In this document: in pieces, positions 1-5,758 of the stretch | Position numbering within the stretch: the stretch's first letter is position 1 | Layout of the letters: every line of letters begins with the position of its first letter | Assembly (NCBI GenBank): GCA_013361975.1 | Contig: JABFXB010000408.1 | Location: forward strand, 1 to 6,483 | Length of the DNA: 6,483 nucleotides | Direction of reading: 5' to 3' | Origin: Dermatophilaceae bacterium | GTDB taxonomy: Bacteria; Actinomycetota; Actinomycetes; Actinomycetales; Dermatophilaceae | Translations under genes and position numbers: made by a program | The notes under the pieces: model-generated | Told to the model about the DNA's origin: nothing | The model's input: only the letters and a program-made list of their open reading frames with translations | Database searches by the model: none

Positions 1-45
1 CTGAAACGTTTCTCTCTCTCCGATGTTTCCGCCAAGGGGGTCACC

Positions 46-345
46 ATGGCCGCCTCCCGCAAGCCGTTGCGCGCAGTCGGCCCCAACGAGGCGCCGGCCC
101 GTCGTCGTGCGAAGACGATCACCGAGGCTGCGAAGACCGGGACGAAGCGCGAGCTGCTCGTGGCGACGCGCGACCGCGTGGCGCAGGCCGTGGAGAACGC
201 GAACACCCCTGCCCGCGAGCTGGCCGCGCTGACGAAGCGTCTGATGGAGATCGTCCATGACATCGAGGCCATTGACGCCCGAGCGGAAGAGTCGAGCGAG
301 TCAGAAGCCGTCGAAGACGGCGAGTTCGACGCCTCGGCTGTCTGA
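46..345 (+). CDS. Probable terminase small subunit (DNA-recognition component of the packaging motor)
   Basis: A 99-residue protein with three visible parts. Residues 1-35 are basic (R/K-rich) and probably disordered. Residues 35-79 form a predicted amphipathic helical stretch (KRELLVATRDRVAQAVE, then LAALTKRLMEIVHDIEAID). Residues 80-99 are a very acidic tail. The middle part, with an RDRVAxAxE block followed by a PARELAALTKRLMEI-like block, resembles proteins annotated as small terminase subunits just upstream of the large subunit in actinobacteriophages; this is recalled family knowledge, not a search result. By analogy it would bind the packaging site in viral DNA and hand it to the large subunit. 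The ATG at 46 is chosen because AAGGGGG (34-40) lies five bases upstream. The 3' end overlaps the large terminase gene by 89 bases in another frame. No classical helix-turn-helix is obvious to me, so the assignment rests mostly on position and general resemblance. Confidence 0.75.
   Translation: MAASRKPLRAVGPNEAPARRRAKTITEAAKTGTKRELLVATRDRVAQAVENANTPARELAALTKRLMEIVHDIEAIDARAEESSESEAVEDGEFDASAV
246..250 (+). promoter_or_regulatory. Ribosome-binding site deciding the large terminase start
   Basis: GGAGA lies six bases before the ATG at 257, inside the small terminase gene. It is the only ATG in this frame before residue 89 of the product, which is already just before the Walker A motif. The one alternative upstream of the conserved region, TTG at 272, has only GAGG three bases away, which is too close. 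This supports a true 89-base gene overlap. Confidence 0.6.
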
Positions 346-1720
346 GTACGCGCGGAAGTTCACCTACCCCGAGGGCATCACCCGGACGGTCTGGCCGCGC
401 GTCGAGGCGAAGGGCCGCGAGCTCGGGCTCGGGTTCGACTGGTGGCAGTCGCAGCTCGGCACCGTATGCCTCGGCTACGGCGCCGACGGGAAGTACCGGG
501 CCACCGTCGGCGGCATCGGCATGTCAATCCCTCGCCAGGTGGGCAAGACGTACTTCGTTCTGGCCCTCCTGGTCATCCTGTGCATCCTGTTCCCGGGATT
601 GCAGGTCGTGTGGACGGCGCACCATCTACGCACGTCGACCAAGACGTTCACGGCGCTGCGCGGGCTGTGCCGGCGCCGGAAGATCGCGCCGCACGTCAAG
701 GCCATGCGGGCGGCGAACGGCGAGCAGCAGGTCGAGTTCCATAACGGCTCGATGATCATGTTCGGCGCGCGCGCCATGGGCTTCGGCCGCGGCTTCGATG
801 AGATCGACGTCGAGGTCTTCGACGAGGCCCAACTCCTCGACACCAAGGCCCTCGAGGACATGATCGCGGCGACGAACCAGGCGCGGCACGAGCATGGGGC
901 GCTGCTCTTCTTCATGGGCACCCCTCCGCGGCCGACGGACTCGTCGGAGTCGTTCACGCTGCGGCGCAAGGAGGCATGGTCGGGCGAGGCCGACGACGCG
1001 GTGTGGCTGGAGATCGGGGCCGACCCGGACTCGGACCCGAACGACCGGCGGCAGTGGCCGCTCATGAACCCCTCGTTCCCGACGAGGACCCCACTCGAGT
1101 CGATGCTCCGGCTGCGCAAGAACCTCAAGAACGAGGACTCGTGGAACCGCGAGGGGCGCGGGGTGTGGGACCGGGACGGCGGCGGTGCCCTGTCGCTCGC
1201 CGCGTGGGGCTCTCTCGCCGACCCGAAGGCATCCCGCGGCGACTCCCCGATCTTCGGCCTCGACGTCGACCAGAACCGGGACGGCTGGATCGCCGTCGCA
1301 TGGACCCGCCCGGACGGCTCGCAGCACGTGATGCTGGCCAACGACGGCAGGCCCGTTCCGGCTCACCTCGTCGCGGCCGAGGCGACCCGCCTCTCGCGCG
1401 ACTGGTCCACCGACATCGCGGTCCCGCCGACGTTCGAGATGGACCTCGACACAGCCGGCGCCAACGCCGTCAAGGTGACCTCGCAGGAGTTCACCGCCGC
1501 ATGCGGGCGCTTCGCCGACCGGGTGGCCGCCGGGATGCTCTTCCATGGCAACCAGGAGGCGCTGAATCGGGCGGTGACGTCGGCGCGCTGGCGGACGGCC
1601 GGCACCGACGGCTCGCGCGCCTTCCAGCTCAAGGACATGCCGGAGGTCGGGCCACTCGCCGCCGCGGTCCGGGCGGTGCACGCACTGGACACGTTCGCGC
1701 CGCTGCCGGCCATCTACTGA
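257..1720 (+). CDS. Terminase large subunit (ATPase and nuclease of DNA packaging)
   Basis: A 487-residue packaging motor of the phage large-terminase family; it hydrolyses ATP to drive DNA into the prohead and cuts the concatemer. The ATPase domain comes first. The Walker A-type loop is PRQVGKT at residues 92-98, with the usual terminase arginine-first form. Walker B is VEVFDEAQ, with D189 and catalytic E190. A coupling motif follows at LLFFMGTPP (216-224). The RNase H-like nuclease domain follows: FGLDVD puts D336/D338 at the first metal position and FEMDLD puts D396/D398 at the second. A C-terminal acidic residue near D460 or E463 is a candidate for the third. Length is normal and no motif is broken. 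Residues 1-29, encoded within the gene overlap, are basic and Ser/Lys/Arg-rich (net charge about +6) and look disordered. The portal gene starts 14 bases downstream, as is typical of phage head modules. Confidence 0.96.
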   Translation: MTSRPLTPERKSRASQKPSKTASSTPRLSEYARKFTYPEGITRTVWPRVEAKGRELGLGFDWWQSQLGTVCLGYGADGKYRATVGGIGMSIPRQVGKTYFVLALLVILCILFPGLQVVWTAHHLRTSTKTFTALRGLCRRRKIAPHVKAMRAANGEQQVEFHNGSMIMFGARAMGFGRGFDEIDVEVFDEAQLLDTKALEDMIAATNQARHEHGALLFFMGTPPRPTDSSESFTLRRKEAWSGEADDAVWLEIGADPDSDPNDRRQWPLMNPSFPTRTPLESMLRLRKNLKNEDSWNREGRGVWDRDGGGALSLAAWGSLADPKASRGDSPIFGLDVDQNRDGWIAVAWTRPDGSQHVMLANDGRPVPAHLVAAEATRLSRDWSTDIAVPPTFEMDLDTAGANAVKVTSQEFTAACGRFADRVAAGMLFHGNQEALNRAVTSARWRTAGTDGSRAFQLKDMPEVGPLAAAVRAVHALDTFAPLPAIY

Positions 1721-1734
1721 GCGAGGAGTCATGC

Positions 1735-3198
1735 ATGGCGTTCTGGGCTTGGCTCCGAGACACGTTCGCGGCGGGTGAGACCGCCAACGCGACCGTCTCG
1801 TCGCCCAACTCGGTCGGTCCGGGCTACAACCCGGGCAACCCGCACGGCTTCACGGACCAGAACTTCCTCGAGGCGACCGCGTCCCGTGCGCTCGCGCGCC
1901 CGCGGTCCTCGCCGTGGTCGGGCTGGCCGGCCGAGTGGGGCACCCCGGACTGGGGCGACCTGGGCGACCTCGAGGGGCGGATCGGCGCGCTCGTCGACAC
2001 GGCGTGGGACTGTCTCGACCTGAACGCCTCCGTGCTGTCCTCGATGCCCGTCTATCGTCTCCGGAACGGCGAGGTGACGTTCCCGCTGGGCTGGATGAAA
2101 AACCCGAACCCCGACGTCTACACGTCGTGGTCGGAGTTCGCCAAGCAGCTGTTCTGGGACTACCAGATGGGCGAGGCGTTCGTTTTCGCGTCGGACTGGT
2201 ACACCAACGGCTCGCCGTCGGTGCTGACCGTCCTGCCGAAGTCCATGGTCAAGGTCAAGATGGACGGGCTCCGTCGGCGGTACTGGATCGGCAACGTCGA
2301 GCTCAACACCGACCCGGAGCGCCCCGAGCTGCTCCACATCCGCTACAAGTCGCGCTCGAACAAGGCCCACGGCGTCGGCCCGCTCGAGGAGGCCGGCGCG
2401 CGGCTCACGACGGCCGGCGTGCTCCAGCGCCAGCTCGACAGCGTGGCCGAGACGGGCGGCGTCCCGCCGTACATCCTCGAGGTGGAGCGCCGGCTGAACA
2501 AGGCCGAGTCGGACGACCTGCTCTACCAGTGGGGCGACTCCCGCGCGAAGTCGGCGGGCAAGCCCGCCATCGTGTCCGGTGGCACGAAGGTCACGCCGAT
2601 GCAGCAGCCCTCGGCGAAGGACATGGCCCTTCTGGAGCTCTCGCAGTTCACCGAGTCGCGCATCTGCGTCAAGCTCGGCGTCCCGCCGTTCCTGATGGGC
2701 CTGCCGTCGGGCGGCGACTCGATGACCTACTCGAACGTGTCGCAGCTCTTCGACTTCCACGACCGGGCGTCGCTGAAGACGAAGGCCGCCCACGTCATGG
2801 CCGCGCTGTCGTGGTGGGCGCTGCCGCCCGCCGAGTCGGCCGAGCTGAATCGTGACGAGTACTCCCGCCCCGGGATGCTCGAGCGGGCCCAGTCCTACGA
2901 CATCCTCAACCGGATCAAGGCGCTCAGCCCGGCCGAGGTCCGCACGATGGAGCGCCTGCACGGCAACGGTGCGGGCGGCATCACCGGCCTCGACGGCTCG
3001 GCCACCGGCGGCGCCCCGGAGGCGGGCGCCTCGGTCGAGGAGCTGACGACCATGATCCAGAAGATCTACCTCGGCGTCGGGGCCGTGCTCACCGTCGACG
3101 AGGCGCGCGCCATCCTCAACCGCGCCGGGGCCGGCCTGACCGGCCCGTTCCAGCCACCCGAGCCGCCGCAGCAACCCATGGGAGGTACCGGCGCATGA
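1735..3198 (+). CDS. Phage portal protein, HK97-type family
   Basis: A 487-residue portal subunit. Twelve copies should form the ring at one capsid vertex through which DNA enters and leaves, and on which the terminase docks. The start at ATG 1735 is supported by GAGGAG (1723-1728) six bases upstream; ATG 1731 is in another frame. Family hallmarks include the early segment with WSGWPAEWGTPDW (61-73), the helical segment around VDTAWDCLDLNASVLSSMPVY (87-107), the LxHIRYKS stretch (200-206), and the stem region with ITESRICVKLGVPPFLMG-like spacing (residues 307-322, beginning ESRICVKLG). TYSNVSQ (331-337) follows. The C-terminal part has a helix-rich segment (residues 434-466) and a Pro/Gln/Gly-rich tail (471-487), probably flexible. 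The final codons overlap the protease start by ATGA, so the two genes are probably translationally coupled. Length fits the family and I see no disruption. Confidence 0.96.
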   Translation: MAFWAWLRDTFAAGETANATVSSPNSVGPGYNPGNPHGFTDQNFLEATASRALARPRSSPWSGWPAEWGTPDWGDLGDLEGRIGALVDTAWDCLDLNASVLSSMPVYRLRNGEVTFPLGWMKNPNPDVYTSWSEFAKQLFWDYQMGEAFVFASDWYTNGSPSVLTVLPKSMVKVKMDGLRRRYWIGNVELNTDPERPELLHIRYKSRSNKAHGVGPLEEAGARLTTAGVLQRQLDSVAETGGVPPYILEVERRLNKAESDDLLYQWGDSRAKSAGKPAIVSGGTKVTPMQQPSAKDMALLELSQFTESRICVKLGVPPFLMGLPSGGDSMTYSNVSQLFDFHDRASLKTKAAHVMAALSWWALPPAESAELNRDEYSRPGMLERAQSYDILNRIKALSPAEVRTMERLHGNGAGGITGLDGSATGGAPEAGASVEELTTMIQKIYLGVGAVLTVDEARAILNRAGAGLTGPFQPPEPPQQPMGGTGA

Positions 3199-3800
3199 GT
3201 GAGAACCGACCGCCGCTGGAGATGCGGCTCGCGGTCGCCGTCGGCGACGTCAAGGAGTCGCAGCGGCTCATCGAGGTCATCGCCGTCCCCTACGAGCAGC
3301 CGGCACCGATCCAGTACCGCGGCGAGATGTGGCTCGAGTCGTTCATGCGGGGTGCCTTCGACGGCATCTCCGAGCGGCAGGCCCCCATCATGGTCAACCG
3401 GGAGCACACCCGCGGCGACACCGTGGGCAAGGTGCTGCAGTGGTGGCCGGAGCGGACCGAGGGCCTCGTCGCCGAGGTGCGCGTCGCGAAGACGAACCGC
3501 GGCGACGAGACGCTCGCACTGGCCGAGGAGGGCATGATCCGCGCCTCCATCGGCTTCGGCGTCCGCCCGCGTGACCAGGTGCTCGACCGCCAGGCCATGA
3601 CGCGGCGCATCTCGAAGGCGTTCGTCGACCACCTGTCCCTCGTCGAGGACCCCGCCTACGTGGGCGCCGAGGTGCTCGCCGTGCGCGAGGCCGACGAGGT
3701 GCAGATGGCCGCCGGCATGGCGCCGCTCGAGCCCACCCCCGCCGCCGCCGAGATGGCGGCGTTCCTCGCTTCGGTGAAGGCCCGTCGGGCCGCTCGCTGA
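3195..3800 (+). CDS. Prohead maturation protease (HK97 gp4-like, peptidase S78 family)
   Basis: A 201-residue serine protease expected to sit inside the prohead, remove the N-terminal domain of the capsid protein and then degrade itself. The family pattern is clear. An early strand region includes RLIEVIAVPYEQP (24-36). MVNREHTRGDTVGKV (66-80) supplies the probable catalytic H71. IRASIGFGV (115-123) supplies the probable nucleophile S118. FVDHLSLVEDPAY (143-155) matches the third motif. In the usual form of that motif (E-x-S-L-V...PA) the residue two before Ser is acidic; here it is H146, with D145 next to it. The Ala/Arg-rich tail (181-201) may be a scaffold- or capsid-contact segment. The start overlaps the portal stop (ATGA), with GGGAGG (3180-3185) nine bases upstream. 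Placement between portal and capsid genes is the standard HK97-like order. Confidence 0.92.
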   Translation: MSENRPPLEMRLAVAVGDVKESQRLIEVIAVPYEQPAPIQYRGEMWLESFMRGAFDGISERQAPIMVNREHTRGDTVGKVLQWWPERTEGLVAEVRVAKTNRGDETLALAEEGMIRASIGFGVRPRDQVLDRQAMTRRISKAFVDHLSLVEDPAYVGAEVLAVREADEVQMAAGMAPLEPTPAAAEMAAFLASVKARRAAR

Positions 3801-3809
3801 GAACACCTC

Positions 3810-3873
3810 GCGCCGCAGGGCGCTCGCTGGCCGAGAGGGCTTCCGCGTAGGCGGATCGCTTGCCGAGAGGGCT
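3810..3873 (+). repeat. Two tandem 32-base modules: hairpin plus conserved 18-mer
   Basis: Module 1 (3810-3841) is the hairpin GCGCC-GCAG-GGCGC followed by TCGCTGGCCGAGAGGGCT. Module 2 (3842-3873) is the hairpin TCCGC-GTAG-GCGGA followed by TCGCTTGCCGAGAGGGCT. The modules abut exactly. The 18-mers differ at one base. The 14-base hairpins differ in stem sequence at three of five pairs, yet every pair stays Watson-Crick, and both loops are G(C/T)AG. The 32-base period is not a multiple of three and the region lies between genes, so this is not a protein repeat. A looser third copy may precede it: GGCCC-GTC-GGGCC (3779-3791), then TCGCTG at 3794, within the last codons of the protease gene. Confidence 0.8.
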
Positions 3874-3892
3874 GTCGGAACACGACCCACAC

Positions 3893-3911
3893 AGCCTTAA
3901 GGAGGCTAGCC
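3893..3911 (+). promoter_or_regulatory. Strong capsid ribosome-binding site held in a small hairpin
   Basis: TAAGGAGG (3898-3905), six bases before ATG 3912, is the closest match to the anti-Shine-Dalgarno complement in the window. AGCCT (3893-3897) can pair with AGGCT (3903-3907) around the loop TAAGG, so part of the site is in the loop and part in the stem. A five-pair stem is weak enough to be opened by ribosomes, so it might tune initiation or do nothing. Confidence 0.6.
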
Positions 3912-5150
3912 ATGTCCGGAAACGCGGACAGCATGATCCTTCGCCTGGAGAAGGAGCTCGAGGAGCGGTCCACGCTCATCGAGGGCATCGTCGGCTCGGC
4001 GCAGGACTCCGAGCGCGACCTGACCAAGAACGAGCAGGAGCTCGCCGGCGAGGCGCGCAAGCGCATCACCGACATCGAGCAGCAGCTCGAGGTGCTCTAC
4101 GAGTCGCGCAAGCGCACGACCGAGGCCCGCGAGCGCGTCCAGAAGGTCCACGGCGAGCTCCAGCGGCTCCGTCACGAGGTCGACTCCGGCCCGGTCGAGT
4201 ACCGGTCCGCCTCGGCCTACCTGATGGACCAGTGGCGCGCCCACACGGGCGACCGCGACGCCTCGCAGCGGATCGAGATCTTCCACCGTGCCGCCGCGCA
4301 CCAGAAGACCTCGGACAACCTCGGCATCGTGCCGGACCCGATCGTCGGCGACGTCGTCAACTTCATCGACGCCACCCGCCCGGTCGTGTCGCTGCTCGGG
4401 GTCAAGGCCATGACCACGGCCACGTGGTACCGCCCGAAGGTGACGCAGCACGCCTCCGTCGCCAAGCAGGGCGCCGCTGGCGCACCCGCAGACGAGAAGA
4501 CGGAGCTCGTCAGCCAGAAGATGGTCATCTCCCGCATCACCGGGCAGGCCGTCACCTACGGCGGCTACGTCAACGTGTCCAAGCAGGACATCGACTTCTC
4601 CTCGCCGAATGCGCTGGACGCCGTCGTCAACGACCTCGCCGCCCAGTACGCCATCCAGACGGAGGCGGCCACCGGCGCGGCTCTGAACGGCATGGGCTCG
4701 ACGCTGGAGATCGCGGGCGTCAACACGGCCGCGCACTCGGCCTCCGACCTCGTGTCGGCGGTCATGACGGCGCTCGCGACCGTCTACGGCATCGCGAAGG
4801 GTGCGGGCTCGTACTTCATCGCCTGCTCCCCCGACAAGGTGGGCGTGTGGGCGCCGCTGTTCGCCCCGGTGAACAGCAACGCCTCGACCGCGCAGCTCAC
4901 CGGCGGGACGTTCGGCAATGGCGTCTTCGCCAACGTCCTGGGCATCCCGCTCGTGGTCTCGGCCGGCCTGCCGGCGGGCACCATCGGCGTCCTGTCGACG
5001 TCGGCCGCGCTGGAGGCCTACGAGCAGCGCGTCGGCGCCCTGCAGGTCATCGAGCCCTCGGTCCTCGGTGTGCAGGTCGCCTACGCGGGCTACTTCACGC
5101 CGGTGGTCATCGAGTCGACCGCCGCCGTCCGGTTCATCGACGCGGCCTGA
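3912..5150 (+). CDS. Major capsid protein, HK97 fold, with N-terminal scaffold-like (delta) domain
   Basis: A 412-residue capsid subunit. Residues 5-90 are a long charged heptad-like helix (LEKELEERSTLIEGI, then ITDIEQQLEVLYESRKRTTEAR), predicted coiled coil, matching the delta domain that replaces a separate scaffolding protein in HK97-like phages. Cleavage by the upstream protease is expected around residues 90-102 (SGPVEYRSAS), an inference. The mature part begins with NLGIVPDPIVGDVVNFID (136-153), the usual HK97-family entry to the fold. An E-loop-like stretch follows at about 175-200, and a helix-rich P-domain at 233-295. The A-domain-like C-terminal half includes FGNGVFANVLGIPLVVS (334-350) and the terminal AGYFTPVVIESTAAVRF segment (392-408). 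Covalent cross-linking of the HK97 kind cannot be judged from sequence; K185 lies in the E-loop region. The gene has its own leader and a strong ribosome-binding site, fitting high expression. Confidence 0.94.
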   Translation: MSGNADSMILRLEKELEERSTLIEGIVGSAQDSERDLTKNEQELAGEARKRITDIEQQLEVLYESRKRTTEARERVQKVHGELQRLRHEVDSGPVEYRSASAYLMDQWRAHTGDRDASQRIEIFHRAAAHQKTSDNLGIVPDPIVGDVVNFIDATRPVVSLLGVKAMTTATWYRPKVTQHASVAKQGAAGAPADEKTELVSQKMVISRITGQAVTYGGYVNVSKQDIDFSSPNALDAVVNDLAAQYAIQTEAATGAALNGMGSTLEIAGVNTAAHSASDLVSAVMTALATVYGIAKGAGSYFIACSPDKVGVWAPLFAPVNSNASTAQLTGGTFGNGVFANVLGIPLVVSAGLPAGTIGVLSTSAALEAYEQRVGALQVIEPSVLGVQVAYAGYFTPVVIESTAAVRFIDAA

Positions 5151-5440
5151 TGTTCATCTGGCGCGACGCCTCGGGTCGGCCGGTGTTCCACACGGGCTCC
5201 TTCAACCAGGAGCAGTGGGACGCGGCCGTCGCCGAGTTCGATGCCGCCGAGCAGGAGGGCTCCTCTTCGGAGGAGCCCTCCCCGGCAGACGAGGGCTACG
5301 AGGCCCAGACCGTCGAGGACCTGCGCGACGCCCTCCGCGACCGCGGCCTGCCCGTCTCGGGCACGAAGGCCGAGCTCGTGGAGCGCCTGCAGGACGACGA
5401 CGCGACTCCCGCGACCGACTCCGAGGATGAGGAGGCCTGA
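5150..5440 (+). CDS. Small acidic SAP-domain protein of the head region
   Basis: A 96-residue protein. Residues 1-33 (MFIWRDASGRPVFHTGSF, then an acidic helix) are not recognised. Residues 34-52 are a Ser/Glu/Pro linker. Residues 54-81 match a SAP motif, a helix-extended-helix nucleic-acid-binding fold: TVEDLRDALRDRGLPVSGTK then AELVERL, with L58, L62, G66, G71, K73, L76 and L80 in the usual places. The tail (82-96) is strongly acidic. SAP or Rho-N-like small proteins often follow the capsid gene in actinobacteriophages (recalled knowledge), but their role is unsettled. Contact with packaged DNA or the capsid interior is inference. The start shares one base with the capsid stop (TGATG) and has no Shine-Dalgarno sequence, so translation probably depends on ribosomes finishing the capsid gene. 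The linker codons coincide with a 12-bp perfect hairpin (5254-5281). Confidence 0.8.
   Translation: MFIWRDASGRPVFHTGSFNQEQWDAAVAEFDAAEQEGSSSEEPSPADEGYEAQTVEDLRDALRDRGLPVSGTKAELVERLQDDDATPATDSEDEEA
5254..5281 (+). promoter_or_regulatory. Intragenic 12-bp perfect stem-loop with cUUCGg tetraloop
   Basis: The arms GGAGGGCTCCTC (5254-5265) and GAGGAGCCCTCC (5270-5281) are exact reverse complements around TTCG, closed by a C-G pair. In RNA this is the exceptionally stable cUUCGg tetraloop. It starts 103 bases after the capsid stop codon and falls within codons 35-44 of the SAP-protein gene, which encode the Ser/Glu linker. No T-run follows, so it is not a textbook intrinsic terminator. Pausing, message stabilisation, RNase protection or attenuation between the capsid and downstream genes are possible roles. 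Confidence 0.75.
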
Positions 5441-5442
5441 GC

Positions 5443-5751
5443 ATGGCCACCACCACGTTCCTGCGCGACTTCCTGTGGCGCAAGGTCGTCAACCCTGCCA
5501 CCAACGCGACGGACGCCCTCGGGCGTGCCACCTCGGCGACGGCGGACTACTCCGGCCGTGCACTGTTCGGGGCGCTGGCCCCGACCGTCGCGACCCCCGT
5601 CACGCTGGGCACCCGCTACCAGCACTCCACCGGAGTGCTGCTGGAGGTCATCACGGCGGGCACCACCGCGGCCGGCGAGCCCGCCGCGCCGGGGTTCAAC
5701 AACACCGTGACGTCCGGGACGGCGACGTTCCGGCAGGTCACCACGACCTGA
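5443..5751 (+). CDS. Small head-region protein of unknown function
   Basis: A 102-residue protein with no catalytic motif, signal peptide or membrane segment that I can see. It is rich in Ala and Thr. The N-terminal part (residues 1-20, MATTTFLRDFLWRKVVNPAT) is helical and amphipathic. It is followed by two copies of an approximately 11-residue unit, ATDALGRATSA (22-32) and TADYSGRALFG (33-43), sharing D-x-x-GRA. Residues 45-102 look beta-rich (VATPVTLGTRYQHSTGVLLEVI and a Thr-rich end). Repeated D-x-x-GRA motifs occur in small proteins beside capsid genes of actinobacteriophages (recollection only), where decoration or minor head roles have been guessed. GAGGAGG (5429-5435) seven bases before ATG 5443 is a strong ribosome-binding site, so translation should be less dependent on coupling than that of its neighbours. 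The gene begins two bases after the SAP-protein stop. No function is assigned. Confidence 0.75.
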   Translation: MATTTFLRDFLWRKVVNPATNATDALGRATSATADYSGRALFGALAPTVATPVTLGTRYQHSTGVLLEVITAGTTAAGEPAAPGFNNTVTSGTATFRQVTTT

Positions 5752-5758
5752 GCCACTC

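Larger units (their letters stand above)
3801..3911 (+). promoter_or_regulatory. Structured non-coding leader of the major capsid gene
   Basis: This is the only gap longer than 14 bases between genes in the window, and it lies directly before the most highly expressed structural gene. It contains no ATG or GTG, so I see no small gene. It holds a series of short hairpins: 3810-3823, 3842-3855, 3874-3886 and 3893-3907. The first two are each followed by nearly the same 18 bases. I see no convincing -35/-10 promoter pair and no terminator with a T-run, but actinobacterial phage promoters are hard to recognise by eye, so a promoter is not excluded. The likely role, by inference, is to set capsid translation or message stability independently of the upstream genes. 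Confidence 0.6.

Noticed and set aside
1..45. Packaging (pac/cos) site or promoter before the small terminase, including the pyrimidine run at 9-22
   Set aside because: Only 45 bases are visible, with no inverted repeats or promoter boxes I can support; just the ribosome-binding site is evident.
551..619. Very hydrophobic stretch in the large terminase (about residues 99-120) as a membrane segment
   Set aside because: It directly follows the Walker A loop, where the ATPase core has a buried helix and strand; terminases are soluble.
976..1734. A 253-codon in-frame extension upstream of the portal start
   Set aside because: It lies wholly within the large terminase gene in another frame, is Arg/Pro/Gly-rich, and the ATG at 1735 has a good ribosome-binding site.
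1729..3174. Long antisense open frame of 481 codons, and similar long antisense frames across the window
   Set aside because: Stop codons are rare in GC-rich DNA. The antisense products are Arg/Ala/Gly-rich with no recognisable domain, and they lie opposite a clear portal gene.
3810..3873. Short CRISPR-like repeat-spacer array
   Set aside because: There are only two clear copies. The repeats (18 bases) and intervening segments (14 bases) are too short, and the intervening segments are themselves perfect hairpins.
3835..5280. The 7-mer GAGGGCT shared by the capsid leader repeats and the SAP-gene hairpin, as a long-range pairing
   Set aside because: A 7-base match is expected by chance in GC-rich sequence of this length, and both arms are better paired locally.
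5254..5286. Classical intrinsic transcription terminator
   Set aside because: The stem is strong but no T-run follows (the next bases are C/G-rich), and it lies inside an intact, plausible coding sequence.
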